Source: Sphingobium sp. | GTDB lineage: Bacteria; Pseudomonadota; Alphaproteobacteria; Sphingomonadales; Sphingomonadaceae | DNA: 64,000 nt | Assembly (NCBI GenBank): GCA_017745115.1 | Contig: JAGIAA010000002.1 | Location: 62,001 to 126,000, forward strand | Direction: 5' to 3' | Shown here: positions 43,467-52,340 of the stretch, piece by piece | How positions within the stretch are numbered: position 1 is the first letter of the stretch | Layout of the letters: each line of letters opens with the position of its first letter | Made by a program: the position numbers and the translations under genes | Notes under the pieces: generated by a model | Told to the model about the DNA's origin: nothing | The model's database searches: none | The model's input: the letters and a program-made list of their open reading frames with translations, nothing else

Positions 43467-43478
43467 GACAGCGTTGTC
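43467..43478. promoter_or_regulatory. LacI-type operator GACAGCGTTGTC
   Basis: A near-perfect palindrome (one base off symmetry) upstream of the FucP-type permease gene. Identical to the site at 49924-49935 upstream of the SusC-sized TonB receptor. Confidence 0.75.
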
Positions 43479-43537
43479 ATAAGCAGTCTACGGCGGCAGT
43501 TGCAGCAGCGGCGAGCGATGCAAGGAGAGGGTTTCCA

Positions 43538-44788
43538 ATGACCGCACAACGATCGGGCTCCGCCTTTTTCTACGTAACCATATTGTTCTTCATCTGGGGA
43601 GGCGTCACGTCGGTCAACGACATCCTCATTCCCGCGGTGAAGCAGATCTTCTCGCTCACCGACACCGAGAGCTTTCTCACCCAGTTCGCCTTCTTCATGG
43701 CTTACGGCATCGTCTCGCTGCCGGCCGCGGCCCTGCTCGGACGGTTGGGGTCGTCGAAGTCGATCGTGACGGCACTCACGGTGATGGTCTTGGGCTGCCT
43801 CATGATGCCGCTTGCCACGTCGCTGCGCGTCTACGGCATTGCCCTCGCCGCATTGTTCGTGATCGCCTCGGGCATCACGTTGCTGCAGGTCGCCGCCAAT
43901 CCGCTTTCCGCGGCGCTGGGCGATCCCAAGCATTCGCATTTCCGGCTCGTGCTGAGCCAGACGTTCAACAGCCTGGGCACCGTTGTTGGCCCCTATCTTG
44001 CGGCGCATACGCTTCTCAAAGGCGGCCTGTTCGATGGCGGTGCGGCAACGGAGGAGAAGATCGCCTATTCGCTGAGCCGCATCGATCTCGCCTACGGCTT
44101 CATCGCAGCAGCAATCGTCGTCATGGCCATCTTCATCTGGCGCCAGCGCATCCTGATCGACAATGCCAGCCCGGAGAGCGCGGCCCAGTCGTCCGTGCTC
44201 GGTGCGCTGTCCGACCGCTGGGCGCTTTTCGGCGCGCTGGCCATCTTCCTCTATGTCGGCGCCGAAGTGTCGATCGGCTCGACCATGACCAACTTCCTCC
44301 AGCAGAGCGACGTTATGGCGGTCTCGGCACTGACCGCGGGCAGCATGGTGAGCTTCTACTGGATGGGCGCCCTGATCGGACGACTTGGCGGCAGCGTCCT
44401 GCTTGGATTGCGCATTCCGGCCGCGCCGCTGCTGGGTATTTTCGCGCTCGTCGCTGCTTTGCTGTGCTTGACGGTCGCCAATCTCTCGGGGCCGGCTGCG
44501 GGCTATTCCGCGATCTCGATCGGTCTCTTCAACTCGATCATGTTCCCCGTCATTTTCTCGCTCACCATCGAGCGCTCGCGAGCCGCTACCTCGGCGACGT
44601 CGGGCCTGCTCTGCGTGGCGATCGTCGGCGGCGCACTCGTGCCGCTCCTGTTCGCACAGATCGCCGACGCGACCGGGAGCCGCTTCACGGCCTTCTTCGT
44701 GCCGCTCACCTGCTACCTGATTATCGCCCTGTTCGGCCTTTCCGCCTGGCGAGCGGGTCGAAACGCCGCGCCCGCCCTCAAGGAGTGA
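43538..44788 (+). CDS. FucP/GluP-type sugar permease (MFS)
   Basis: A 416-residue permease with about twelve membrane segments. Signatures are ILFFIWGGVTSVNDILIPAV in helix 1, FFMAYGIVSLPAAALLGRLG, and LLQVAANPLSAALGDPKHSH followed by LVLSQTFNSLGTVVGP. It belongs to the glucose/galactose/fucose symporter family. ATG 43538 follows AAGGAGAGGG. It probably imports glucose released by the GH3 enzyme. It is in an operon with the ROK kinase, whose start lies directly after its stop. Confidence 0.9.
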   Translation: MTAQRSGSAFFYVTILFFIWGGVTSVNDILIPAVKQIFSLTDTESFLTQFAFFMAYGIVSLPAAALLGRLGSSKSIVTALTVMVLGCLMMPLATSLRVYGIALAALFVIASGITLLQVAANPLSAALGDPKHSHFRLVLSQTFNSLGTVVGPYLAAHTLLKGGLFDGGAATEEKIAYSLSRIDLAYGFIAAAIVVMAIFIWRQRILIDNASPESAAQSSVLGALSDRWALFGALAIFLYVGAEVSIGSTMTNFLQQSDVMAVSALTAGSMVSFYWMGALIGRLGGSVLLGLRIPAAPLLGIFALVAALLCLTVANLSGPAAGYSAISIGLFNSIMFPVIFSLTIERSRAATSATSGLLCVAIVGGALVPLLFAQIADATGSRFTAFFVPLTCYLIIALFGLSAWRAGRNAAPALKE

Positions 44789-45700
44789 ATGAGACGCATG
44801 TCTGGTCTTCGTATTGGAATCGATTTTGGCGGAACCAAGATCGAGGCAGCGGCGCTCGATCGGTCGGGAGACATATTGCTGCGCCGACGGATCGCCAATC
44901 CGGGCGATTATGCAGGCGCGGTGACCGATGTCGTCGAGCTTGTGCGGGCGGTCGAAAAGGAAATCGGCTCACAGGGGACAGTCGGCATTGGCGTGCCCGG
45001 CTCGCTCAGCCCACGCACGGGCCTGATGCGCAACGCCAATTCCAAATGGCTCAACGGCAAGCCGTTCAAGGAGGATCTGGCAGCCGCACTCGGCCGCGAC
45101 ATTCGTCTCGCTAATGACGCAAACTGCCTGGTCCTGTCCGAAGCCCTTGACGGGGCTGCCGCTCGGAAGCCGTGCGTCTTCGGGGTGATCATCGGGACTG
45201 GCGTCGGCGGGGGCCTCGTTCTCAACGGCAAGCTCGTGGAAGGCGCCGCACGTATTGCCGGAGAATTCGGCCACACGCCGTTGCCCTGGCCGCGCGAGGA
45301 CGAATATCCGGGTGCGGAATGCTGGTGCGGACGGCCAAACTGCCTGGAGGCATGGGTGTCCGGCACTGGCTTCCAACGTGCTTTTGCGCGCAGCGTGCGC
45401 AAGAACATCATCCCGGCCGCCAAGATCATCGAGGGCGCTCGGAAGGGCAAAGCGGCGGAGCGCGCCGCATTCGACGACTATGTCGATCGCCTCGCCCGCG
45501 GACTCGCCATGGTCGCCAATATCGTCGATCCCGATTGCTTCGTACTGGGCGGCGGCATGTCGAACGTGACCGAGCTTTATGAGCGTCTCCCCGAGCGCGT
45601 CCGCCATTATGCCTTTTCCGATGTGTGGGATGGCGCGATCGTGCAAGCCAAATGGGGTGACAGCTCCGGCGTTCGGGGCGCGGCAATGCTCTGGGATTAG
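44789..45700 (+). CDS. ROK family sugar kinase (glucokinase/fructokinase-like)
   Basis: A 303-residue kinase. ATP-binding IGIDFGGTKIEAAALD at the N-terminus, catalytic Asp110 in LANDANC, GTGVGGGLVLNG, His162 in EFGHTPLP and the zinc motif CWCGRPNCLE (Cys178, 180, 185) are all present. It phosphorylates a hexose entering through the permease. The ATG follows the permease stop directly with AAGGAG at good distance; ATG 44798 is an alternative. Confidence 0.92.
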   Translation: MRRMSGLRIGIDFGGTKIEAAALDRSGDILLRRRIANPGDYAGAVTDVVELVRAVEKEIGSQGTVGIGVPGSLSPRTGLMRNANSKWLNGKPFKEDLAAALGRDIRLANDANCLVLSEALDGAAARKPCVFGVIIGTGVGGGLVLNGKLVEGAARIAGEFGHTPLPWPREDEYPGAECWCGRPNCLEAWVSGTGFQRAFARSVRKNIIPAAKIIEGARKGKAAERAAFDDYVDRLARGLAMVANIVDPDCFVLGGGMSNVTELYERLPERVRHYAFSDVWDGAIVQAKWGDSSGVRGAAMLWD

Positions 45701-45721
45701 TATGATGCGCTCGGCGCCGGG

Positions 45722-46492
45722 ATGTGGCACGCCGCCCAACTGATGCAGGTCGAACTCCTCTATTGGCTTTTCGCCATTGTCGCCGTGACGATCTCCGGGC
45801 TCGCGAAGGGCGGCTTCTCAGGGCTCGGCGCATTGGCGATGCCGATCATGGCGCTGGGGATCGATCCCGTGCGCGGCGCGGCGATCCTGCTCCCGATCCT
45901 GATCCTGCAGGACGCGGTCGGCATCTGGGCATTCCGGGGCACCTGGGACGGCGGCGTCCTGCGCGCCATGCTGCCGGGCATGGCGATCGGAATTGCCCTC
46001 GGTTATCTCTTCGCGGCCTCCGTTTCAGAGACCGCGGTGCTGGGCGTCCTGGGCGGCATTTCCGTCCTCTTCGGGCTGCACCGTCTCTGGCTCGAGCGCG
46101 GCGGCGCGGCAGGCGTGCCGTCAACCTCTCCGGCCTGGATCGGCACGTTATTCGGTGTTGCATCGGGCTTCACGAGCCAGATCGCCCATGCGGGTTCCCC
46201 GCCCTTCCAGATGTGGGTCCTGCCCCGCCGCCTGCCGCGCGACACGCTGGTGGGGACAACCGCGATCGCTTTTGCTGCGATGAACTGGCTTAAAGTGCCA
46301 GCCTATGCCGCGCTCGGACAGTTCACGCCGGCCAACCTCACTGCGGCGGCAATGCTCATGCCGGTCGCGTTGATATCCACGCTGGCCGGCGCGAAGCTCG
46401 TCCGGATGGTTGATCCGGCAAAATTCTACAGCCTGATCTATTCGCTCATGATCTTGCTCGGTCTCAAGCTCCTGGCCGACGCCATTATCTAA
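45722..46492 (+). CDS. TauE/SafE (TSUP) family permease
   Basis: A 256-residue membrane protein with about eight segments. Helix 1 has ISGLAKGGFSGLGALAMPIM and the mid-part GFTSQIAHAGSPPFQMWVLPRRL, the paired motifs of the sulfite/sulfonate exporter family. It follows the ROK kinase by 21 bp on the same strand and may belong to the operon, but a role in glucoside use is not obvious. Export of a sulfur compound or organic anion is the family role. Confidence 0.88.
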   Translation: MWHAAQLMQVELLYWLFAIVAVTISGLAKGGFSGLGALAMPIMALGIDPVRGAAILLPILILQDAVGIWAFRGTWDGGVLRAMLPGMAIGIALGYLFAASVSETAVLGVLGGISVLFGLHRLWLERGGAAGVPSTSPAWIGTLFGVASGFTSQIAHAGSPPFQMWVLPRRLPRDTLVGTTAIAFAAMNWLKVPAYAALGQFTPANLTAAAMLMPVALISTLAGAKLVRMVDPAKFYSLIYSLMILLGLKLLADAII

Positions 46493-46588
46493 CAGCTGAT
46501 CCCGTCCATGTTGAATCGCTCGCCCTGGCGAGCCTGGCGGATGCTAGAAGAGCAGGAAACGGGTGGCCATCGAACGGACTGAAAAAAT

Positions 46589-46616
46589 GGGCCCCGACAG
46601 CGCAGCGTCGAGGCCC
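46589..46616. terminator. Hairpin between convergent operons
   Basis: GGGCC-CCGAC pairs with GTCG-GGCCC in a 28-nt hairpin. On the minus strand it is followed by ATTTTTTC (complement of 46581-46588), so it can act as a Rho-independent terminator; on the plus strand the following T run is weak. It lies between the TauE/SafE gene and the TonB receptor. Confidence 0.55.
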
Positions 46617-46732
46617 AGTTTCCCTGACGCAACCGGAGCTGCATCTGGTCGGAGCTCTGGTAGGTGTGCAGCCCATTGTTCCAAAGCATCGAACCACGGG
46701 AGGTCGAAAATCAGTTTGCTGTTTGCCTCTTC

Positions 46733-46770
46733 AAAAAGGCGGCCCGGGCATGGGAGTGGACTGCCCGGGC
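46733..46770 (-). terminator. Rho-independent terminator of the TonB receptor gene
   Basis: A 9-bp GC stem (GCCCGGGCA / TGCCCGGGC, 46742-46770) followed on the minus strand by CGCCTTTTTG. It lies 11 bp after the receptor stop codon. Confidence 0.75.
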
Positions 46771-46780
46771 TCACAGGAGG

Positions 46781-49700
46781 TTAGAATGCCTTGCTCAGCT
46801 GGATCTGGAAGTACCGGCCAAAGGCGTTGTGCGTGAACAGGTCGATTGAGCTGTTCCCCGACGTGGTCGACTGGACGACCGGCGGCTCCTTTTCGAACAG
46901 GTTGGTAACCGTGACGCCGAGGCGCGTTCCCTTCAGGAAGGAATAGCGGTCATCGTCGCGCCCGAAGCTCACCGACAGGCTGAGATCGAAGGTCATCCAT
47001 GAGCCCACCTTCGAAACCGGCTGGGTCACGCCCTGGATCGTGATCGGCTTGTCATTGGTGTAGGGGCCGACATAGTTGCCCATGAGCGTCGCCGAGAAGG
47101 GTCCGCTCATGAAGCCGAGGCTGCCGCGGCCACGCCAGCTGATCGGGTTGCCGATGGTATCCAGCACACTCACCAGCGGCGCGCCCTCGACTGTGCGCTG
47201 CACGTTCTTGAACACTTTGCTCGCGGACACGTCGAAGTTGAAGACGCCGATTTTCGCGCGCGTCGTGTAATGGGCCGTCATATCCAGACCGTCCTGCGCG
47301 GTATTGGCGGCACTGATGCCGCGCGCATCCACGACCACGTTGACGTTGCAATAGTCGCGCGGATTGAAGCCGATGTTCGCCGCATAGAGAAAGTGCGTGA
47401 AGGGCTCGAGCTTGGGGTCGAGCGTGCAACCGGTGGGCGTGACGTTGGTGTTGTGGACCGGAATTATATAGGCCGAGTAGAGCGCTCGTAGCGCAGGCGT
47501 GGCGAACGGGCCGCCCGAGAAGATGGCCAACGGCACGCCGGAGACACCCATCTTATTCCTGTAGGTCAGATTATAGTAGGTCGCGGAGAGACGAAGCCCC
47601 GGCGCAAAGGTGGGCGTGAAATCCGCACCGATCTGCCAGTTGCGGCCTTTCTCGGCTTTGAGGTTGGGATTGTTGCCCAGGAAGTTGAGCACATTGGCCT
47701 GGCCATTGGACTGGACGGGGATGTCGGTCACGCCGGTGCCGGGCGTGCCGGTTGAGCCGAAACCGAGCGAGAAGACGCCGCCGTTCAGTTCCGGCAGGCC
47801 CGGCGCACGGAAGGACGTGCCCCACGAGCCGCGCAGGAGCAGATCGTCGCTCACCTCCCAGGTCGCGCTGACCTTGGCGTTGGTGGTCGAACCGAAGTCC
47901 GAATAATGATCGTAGCGCACGGCTGCACTGGCGGTCAGGGCCTTGACCAGCGGCACATTCATGTCGCTGGAGACAAGCGGGAGGTAGCTTTCGGCAAAAG
48001 CGGCATATTGCGTGCGCGTCGTGCGGGCCCGCGCGTCCGGCGTCGTGATCGGCCCCTGATTGGGCGGACGGTTCGCGTCGTTCTGCAGCTTCTGGATGCC
48101 GAAATAATATTCGCCGCCCAATGCCATCTTGAGCTTGCCGGCCGGCAGGTCGAGCACGCTGCCGTCAACCTTTGCGACGACATCGTGGCTCCAATTCTGA
48201 GCATATTGCGAGTTGGTGCCGATGATATAGCTCAGCTGCTGCTGGGTGAACGGGTTGCTCGAATATGGATTGACGTGAAGCGGGTCGGACAGCGGCAGGT
48301 TCACTAGCTGCTGAAGCGCGTTGGTCGCCGCCGCACCGCTGATGCCGTTGGTCGTCTCGAGCGAGACATAGTTCCGCAAATAGCAGACGCCGCAGTTCTT
48401 ATCCTGGCCGAACGTATAGTAAGCCTCGCCCCTCCAGTCCGAGAAGAGCTTCGCCTTGATGCCGAAGGTGTTGTTGAAGCTCTCATCGGGGTTCTGGTTT
48501 CCGAAGCGCGGTCCATTGGGCGTGCGCGCGAGCAGGTTGATCTGGACATCATAGGGCTGCGCGGACGCCGGAACGAACGGCGGAAACGGTGAGCGGCTCG
48601 TGTTCGGCAGGTTGAGATAATAAGGACTGCCGGGATTGATCGAAACCGTTGCGTTGGTGACGCCGTTCCCGCTTAGAAAAGTGCGGGTGAACTGCTCGGT
48701 CCGCGTCCAGAAGAACTCGTCGTAGATCTTGAGCCCGCCGATCTCCTGATTGAAGAAGATCGCGGCCTGGTAGCGGTTCTGCGCGCCGAGATAATCCTCA
48801 TAATCGGTGCGATCGATGACATTGGGATAGGTCGCACAGGTTGGCGTGGCGGCGCCGACACAGGAGCCGGTCCGCACTTCCTTGAGATCGGCGATCGTCG
48901 GAATCGCGTCGCCCGCCAGTAGCGGCAGCGCATAATAGGTGTAGGCCCCGCCCTGCGGGAAATTGGGATTGGTCACCGAGCCGACGGTCGGGATGACGAT
49001 ATTGCCGTTGATCGGGACCGACGCCGCGTTCGCGTTCACGCGGCCGTCATTGCCGCCATAAGGGCGCTGGTCGGCGCGCAGGCGCGGATTGAGCCCGCGC
49101 ACATAGGGCAGGCGGCGGCCATATTCGAACGTTGCAATGACACTGCCGGCGCCGAAATCGGGGTTCCAGTGGACACCGCCCGATCCGCTTATCGCATATT
49201 CGTCATTGCCGTAAGCGCCGAACGTGTAGCGGCCAGAGAGCTCGAGGCCGGTGAAATCCTTGCGCAGCACATAGTTGATGACGCCGGCAATGGCATCCGA
49301 GCCGTAGATCGCCGAGGCACCGTCAGCGATGACTTCGACGCGCTCAATGGCCGCCATCGGGACCTGATTGGCCTCGGTGAAGGCGGTTGCCGTGCCGTTG
49401 GGTGTGACGCGATGACCATCGACGAGCGTCAGCGTGGCGCCCTGGCCCACGCCGCGAAAGTTGACCGCGTTGCCGCGCGTCGTGTTGCTGCCGTTCTGCG
49501 AACTGCCGCTGCTGCCGTTGGCGGCGGAGTTGAACGTGCCCGATGCATTCTGCACCTGCGGCAAGGTCTGCAGCACTTCCGAAAGGCTGGACTTGCCCAT
49601 GTTCAGAATCTGTTCGCGGCCCAGCGTGATCGCCTGGCTGCCGACCGCTTTCACGCCCGAAATGTTCGTGCCGGTGATGACGATGGCTTCGGACTGTTCG

Positions 49701-49843
49701 TCACCCTCCGCCTTGTCTTTCGCGGCCGCACTGTCGGCTTTCTCGTCTTGCGCAATGGCCGCGGTGGGCACGGCGCAAAGTGCAAGGATGATGAGCGGCA
49801 ACGTGCTGACACTGCCGCAATACTGCTTCCGGATCCCGATCAT
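46781..49843 (-). CDS. Large (SusC-sized) TonB-dependent receptor for oligosaccharides
   Basis: A 1020-residue receptor with a signal peptide (cleavage near AIAQ, residue 32). TonB-box-like EAIVITGTNISG is followed by the plug (about 55-175): SLSEVLQTLPQVQNASG, VNFRGVGQGATLTLVDGHRV, IERVEVIADGASAIYGSDAIAGVINYVL. The barrel ends in GRYFQIQLSKAF. The plug type is that of maltose/oligosaccharide receptors of Caulobacter and sphingomonads (MalA-like). Three operator copies lie upstream at 49924-49992. It should import the beta-glucoside cleaved by the GH3 enzyme. Confidence 0.93.
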   Translation of the reverse strand: MIGIRKQYCGSVSTLPLIILALCAVPTAAIAQDEKADSAAAKDKAEGDEQSEAIVITGTNISGVKAVGSQAITLGREQILNMGKSSLSEVLQTLPQVQNASGTFNSAANGSSGSSQNGSNTTRGNAVNFRGVGQGATLTLVDGHRVTPNGTATAFTEANQVPMAAIERVEVIADGASAIYGSDAIAGVINYVLRKDFTGLELSGRYTFGAYGNDEYAISGSGGVHWNPDFGAGSVIATFEYGRRLPYVRGLNPRLRADQRPYGGNDGRVNANAASVPINGNIVIPTVGSVTNPNFPQGGAYTYYALPLLAGDAIPTIADLKEVRTGSCVGAATPTCATYPNVIDRTDYEDYLGAQNRYQAAIFFNQEIGGLKIYDEFFWTRTEQFTRTFLSGNGVTNATVSINPGSPYYLNLPNTSRSPFPPFVPASAQPYDVQINLLARTPNGPRFGNQNPDESFNNTFGIKAKLFSDWRGEAYYTFGQDKNCGVCYLRNYVSLETTNGISGAAATNALQQLVNLPLSDPLHVNPYSSNPFTQQQLSYIIGTNSQYAQNWSHDVVAKVDGSVLDLPAGKLKMALGGEYYFGIQKLQNDANRPPNQGPITTPDARARTTRTQYAAFAESYLPLVSSDMNVPLVKALTASAAVRYDHYSDFGSTTNAKVSATWEVSDDLLLRGSWGTSFRAPGLPELNGGVFSLGFGSTGTPGTGVTDIPVQSNGQANVLNFLGNNPNLKAEKGRNWQIGADFTPTFAPGLRLSATYYNLTYRNKMGVSGVPLAIFSGGPFATPALRALYSAYIIPVHNTNVTPTGCTLDPKLEPFTHFLYAANIGFNPRDYCNVNVVVDARGISAANTAQDGLDMTAHYTTRAKIGVFNFDVSASKVFKNVQRTVEGAPLVSVLDTIGNPISWRGRGSLGFMSGPFSATLMGNYVGPYTNDKPITIQGVTQPVSKVGSWMTFDLSLSVSFGRDDDRYSFLKGTRLGVTVTNLFEKEPPVVQSTTSGNSSIDLFTHNAFGRYFQIQLSKAF

Positions 49844-49923
49844 GATTCCCCTCCATCTCTTTTTATTTTTCAGCCGACGCGCCGTTTCCGCGCCGCCACC
49901 TCGTTCTACCGTGCACCTCTTGG

Positions 49924-49992
49924 GACAGCGTTGTCCGAATCAATGTCAACGTTGTCTAAAATGTCGTTATCGCGCTCCTTGTCAACGCTGTC
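49924..49992. promoter_or_regulatory. Cluster of three LacI-type operators
   Basis: GACAGCGTTGTC (49924-49935), GTCAACGTTGTC (49945-49956) and GTCAACGCTGTC (49981-49992) lie within 69 bp upstream of the TonB receptor. Spacing between centres is about 21 and 36 bp, near multiples of the helical repeat for the first pair. They match the sites at 43377, 43467 and 53855. Confidence 0.75.
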
Positions 49993-50018
49993 TTGGGCTG
50001 TGCATGGGTTTCAGTTTG

Positions 50019-50047
50019 GAGCCGCCCGCCTTGCGGGCCAGCGGCTC
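50019..50047. terminator. Hairpin downstream of the GH3 gene
   Basis: GAGCCG-CCCGC pairs with GCGGG-CGGCTC around a 3-nt loop, with small bulges, starting 18 bp after the GH3 stop on the minus strand. No T tract follows on that strand, so termination efficiency is uncertain. On the plus strand a T run appears 12 nt later. Confidence 0.5.
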
Positions 50048-50065
50048 TATTTCACTCTCATTTTT

Positions 50066-52312
50066 TCAGGGCCGAATTTGTTGCGCCTTTAGTGCGACTT
50101 GACCCGTGACCGCCATTGTGCCCGCGTCCCTGCCGACGCCGATCGCATACCGACCCCCTGCCACTTTCCAGGCGCCTGCGGTCTCGTCGAAATCCGCCAA
50201 CAGGCGCGGATCGATCGGCAATGTCACGCGCCGGGTCTCGCCCGGGGCCAGAGCAACTTTCTGGAAGCCGAGCAATCGGCGCTTGGCGCCGCCCGGCCTG
50301 CCGGTCAGATAGAGCTGCACCACATCGCTACCGGCCTTGCTGCCGCCGTTGGTGACATCGACACTGGCCGTGACGGCCTTGCCGGCATTCACCGCCAGAT
50401 TGGCGTAGGAAAAGCTGGTGTAGCTGAGCCCATAGCCAAACCAGTAGCGCGGCTGGATGTTCTGCCGGGCAAACCAGCGATAACCCACATCCGAGCCTTC
50501 GATCGTGTAGTCGACCTTGGCTATAGTACCTTCCGGCAGACCCCAGCCGGGGATCTGCGGACGCGGCAGCTGGCTTTCGTCGACCGGCCAGCTTATCGGC
50601 AATCGGCCGGACGGGTTGATCTCCCCGAACAACACGCGTGCGATCGCTTCGCCGCCCTTCTGTCCGGCATACCAGGCCTGCACCACGCCCTTGACCTTGT
50701 TTGCCCACGGCATCCTCACCGGGCCGCCCGTCTGCAGAACGACGATCGTGTTGGGGTTGGCTGCGGCGACCGCCTCGATCAACGCATCCTGCCCGTTCGG
50801 CAACGTCAGATTGGGGACGTCCTGTCCTTCACCCTGCGGCTGATTGACGAAGACGATAGCGATTTCCGCGGCCCGCGCTTTCTCGGCTGCCATCTCTGGG
50901 TAGAAACCCGTGTCGAAGCTGACCGTCTTGCCTTTCATGCGGTCGCGGATCGCCTTCAGGGGCGCCGAAGGGTGATAGACCACGTTCGAGAACGCAGCCA
51001 TCATGCCTTCGCCGCCGAGTGGCACGGTCGTGGGCGTGCCCGGCCCTTCCATCCAGGGCGTCGTCACCTGCGAGGATCCCGTGCCCGAAGGTACGCCCGC
51101 ATTCGCGTAGCCGCCGATCACGGCGATCTTTTGCGCGGTGGCAGCCAGCGGCAGGATGTTGCCGTTGTTCTGAAGGAGAATGATCGCCTCTTCGGCTTCC
51201 TGCTGGGCGATTTTGGCGTGCGCGGCGAAGTCGACGGAAGCCCCCTTCACTGGGGGATTGTCGAACAGGCCACCCGCAAACATTGCGTACAGCACGCGAC
51301 GAGCCATGTCGTCGACGCGCGCTTGCGGGATCGTGCCAGCGGCCACGGCGGCGCGAAGCGGCTCATCGAACCAGATCTGCTTGTCGAGCTGCTCGCCGGA
51401 CTGCTGGTCGAGGCCATTGAGCGCGGTGTCGACACCATGGACTGCGCCCCAGTCCGACATCACATAGCCCTTATAGCCCCAGTCGCGCTTCAGCACCTTG
51501 TTGAGCAGCCAGTCATTGTCGCAGCCATAGGCGCCGTTCACGAGATTGTAGGAGCACATGACCGAGCCGGGCTTGCCGTGCTCGATGGCAATCTGGAAGG
51601 CGAGCAGGTCACTTTCCCGCGCAGATGCCTGGCCGATGACGCTGTCGGCAGTCATGCGCAGATGCTCCTGGTCGTTCAGCGCGAAATGCTTGACCGTCGA
51701 GATCATGCCCGTCGATTGAATGCCACGAATGGACTCGCCCGCTAGGACACCGGCCAGCAGTGGATCCTCGCCGACATATTCGAAATTGCGGCCATTGCGC
51801 GGATCGCGCGCCAGATTGACCCCGCCCGCGAGCATGACGTTGAGGCCTTTTGATCGGGCCTCGGTCCCAATCGCGGCGCCGCCCGCAAACGCGATGTCCG
51901 GATTGAACGTCGCGGCAAGTGCCAGGCCCGAAGGGAGGGCCGTCGAATAATCGTCGGCGCCGCGCACCTTGCCGGGATTCGCCACGCCGAGGCTCGCATC
52001 GGATTCCTGCTGGGCCGGGATGCCGAGCCGCTCGTTGCCCGGAATGAAGCCGGCTGAGCCCACCGCGCCCTTGGGCATCGGCATTTGCGGCCCAAACGGC
52101 ATGGCCATCGGGCCGTGCAGCAGCGCGATCTTCTCATCCTGCGTCATGGCGGCGAGCAGCAGGTCCGCACGCTTCTCAGCCGAGAGCGTCTTGTCCATCC
52201 ACGGGCGGGCATTTGCGCCCTGGCTTGCCTGGGCCTGCGCCATGGCGAGCTGCGGCGCCGCTGTCACGGCGACATAAGCGAGCGCCGTCGCTGCGATCAT
52301 CCAACGATGCAT
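50066..52312 (-). CDS. GH3 beta-glucosidase, exported
   Basis: A 748-residue glycoside hydrolase with a signal peptide (cleavage near AMAQ, residue 26). The catalytic nucleophile is Asp287 in GYVMSDWGA. KHF (208-210) and ARES mark the substrate pocket of the (beta/alpha)8 domain. The second alpha/beta domain and a C-terminal fibronectin-like domain (about 630-745; AVNAGKAVTASVDVTNGG) complete the usual GH3 layout. It hydrolyses terminal beta-glucosyl (or beta-xylosyl) units. ATG 52312 has AGGGGATTGAT upstream and lies 28 bp after the esterase gene. Confidence 0.93.
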   Translation of the reverse strand: MHRWMIAATALAYVAVTAAPQLAMAQAQASQGANARPWMDKTLSAEKRADLLLAAMTQDEKIALLHGPMAMPFGPQMPMPKGAVGSAGFIPGNERLGIPAQQESDASLGVANPGKVRGADDYSTALPSGLALAATFNPDIAFAGGAAIGTEARSKGLNVMLAGGVNLARDPRNGRNFEYVGEDPLLAGVLAGESIRGIQSTGMISTVKHFALNDQEHLRMTADSVIGQASARESDLLAFQIAIEHGKPGSVMCSYNLVNGAYGCDNDWLLNKVLKRDWGYKGYVMSDWGAVHGVDTALNGLDQQSGEQLDKQIWFDEPLRAAVAAGTIPQARVDDMARRVLYAMFAGGLFDNPPVKGASVDFAAHAKIAQQEAEEAIILLQNNGNILPLAATAQKIAVIGGYANAGVPSGTGSSQVTTPWMEGPGTPTTVPLGGEGMMAAFSNVVYHPSAPLKAIRDRMKGKTVSFDTGFYPEMAAEKARAAEIAIVFVNQPQGEGQDVPNLTLPNGQDALIEAVAAANPNTIVVLQTGGPVRMPWANKVKGVVQAWYAGQKGGEAIARVLFGEINPSGRLPISWPVDESQLPRPQIPGWGLPEGTIAKVDYTIEGSDVGYRWFARQNIQPRYWFGYGLSYTSFSYANLAVNAGKAVTASVDVTNGGSKAGSDVVQLYLTGRPGGAKRRLLGFQKVALAPGETRRVTLPIDPRLLADFDETAGAWKVAGGRYAIGVGRDAGTMAVTGQVALKAQQIRP

Positions 52313-52340
52313 ATCAATCCCCTGTTTTGATTTTCTGAAT

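Noticed and set aside
50099..51745. 548-codon open frame on the plus strand
   Set aside because: It is antisense to the GH3 glucosidase, which has clear catalytic motifs.
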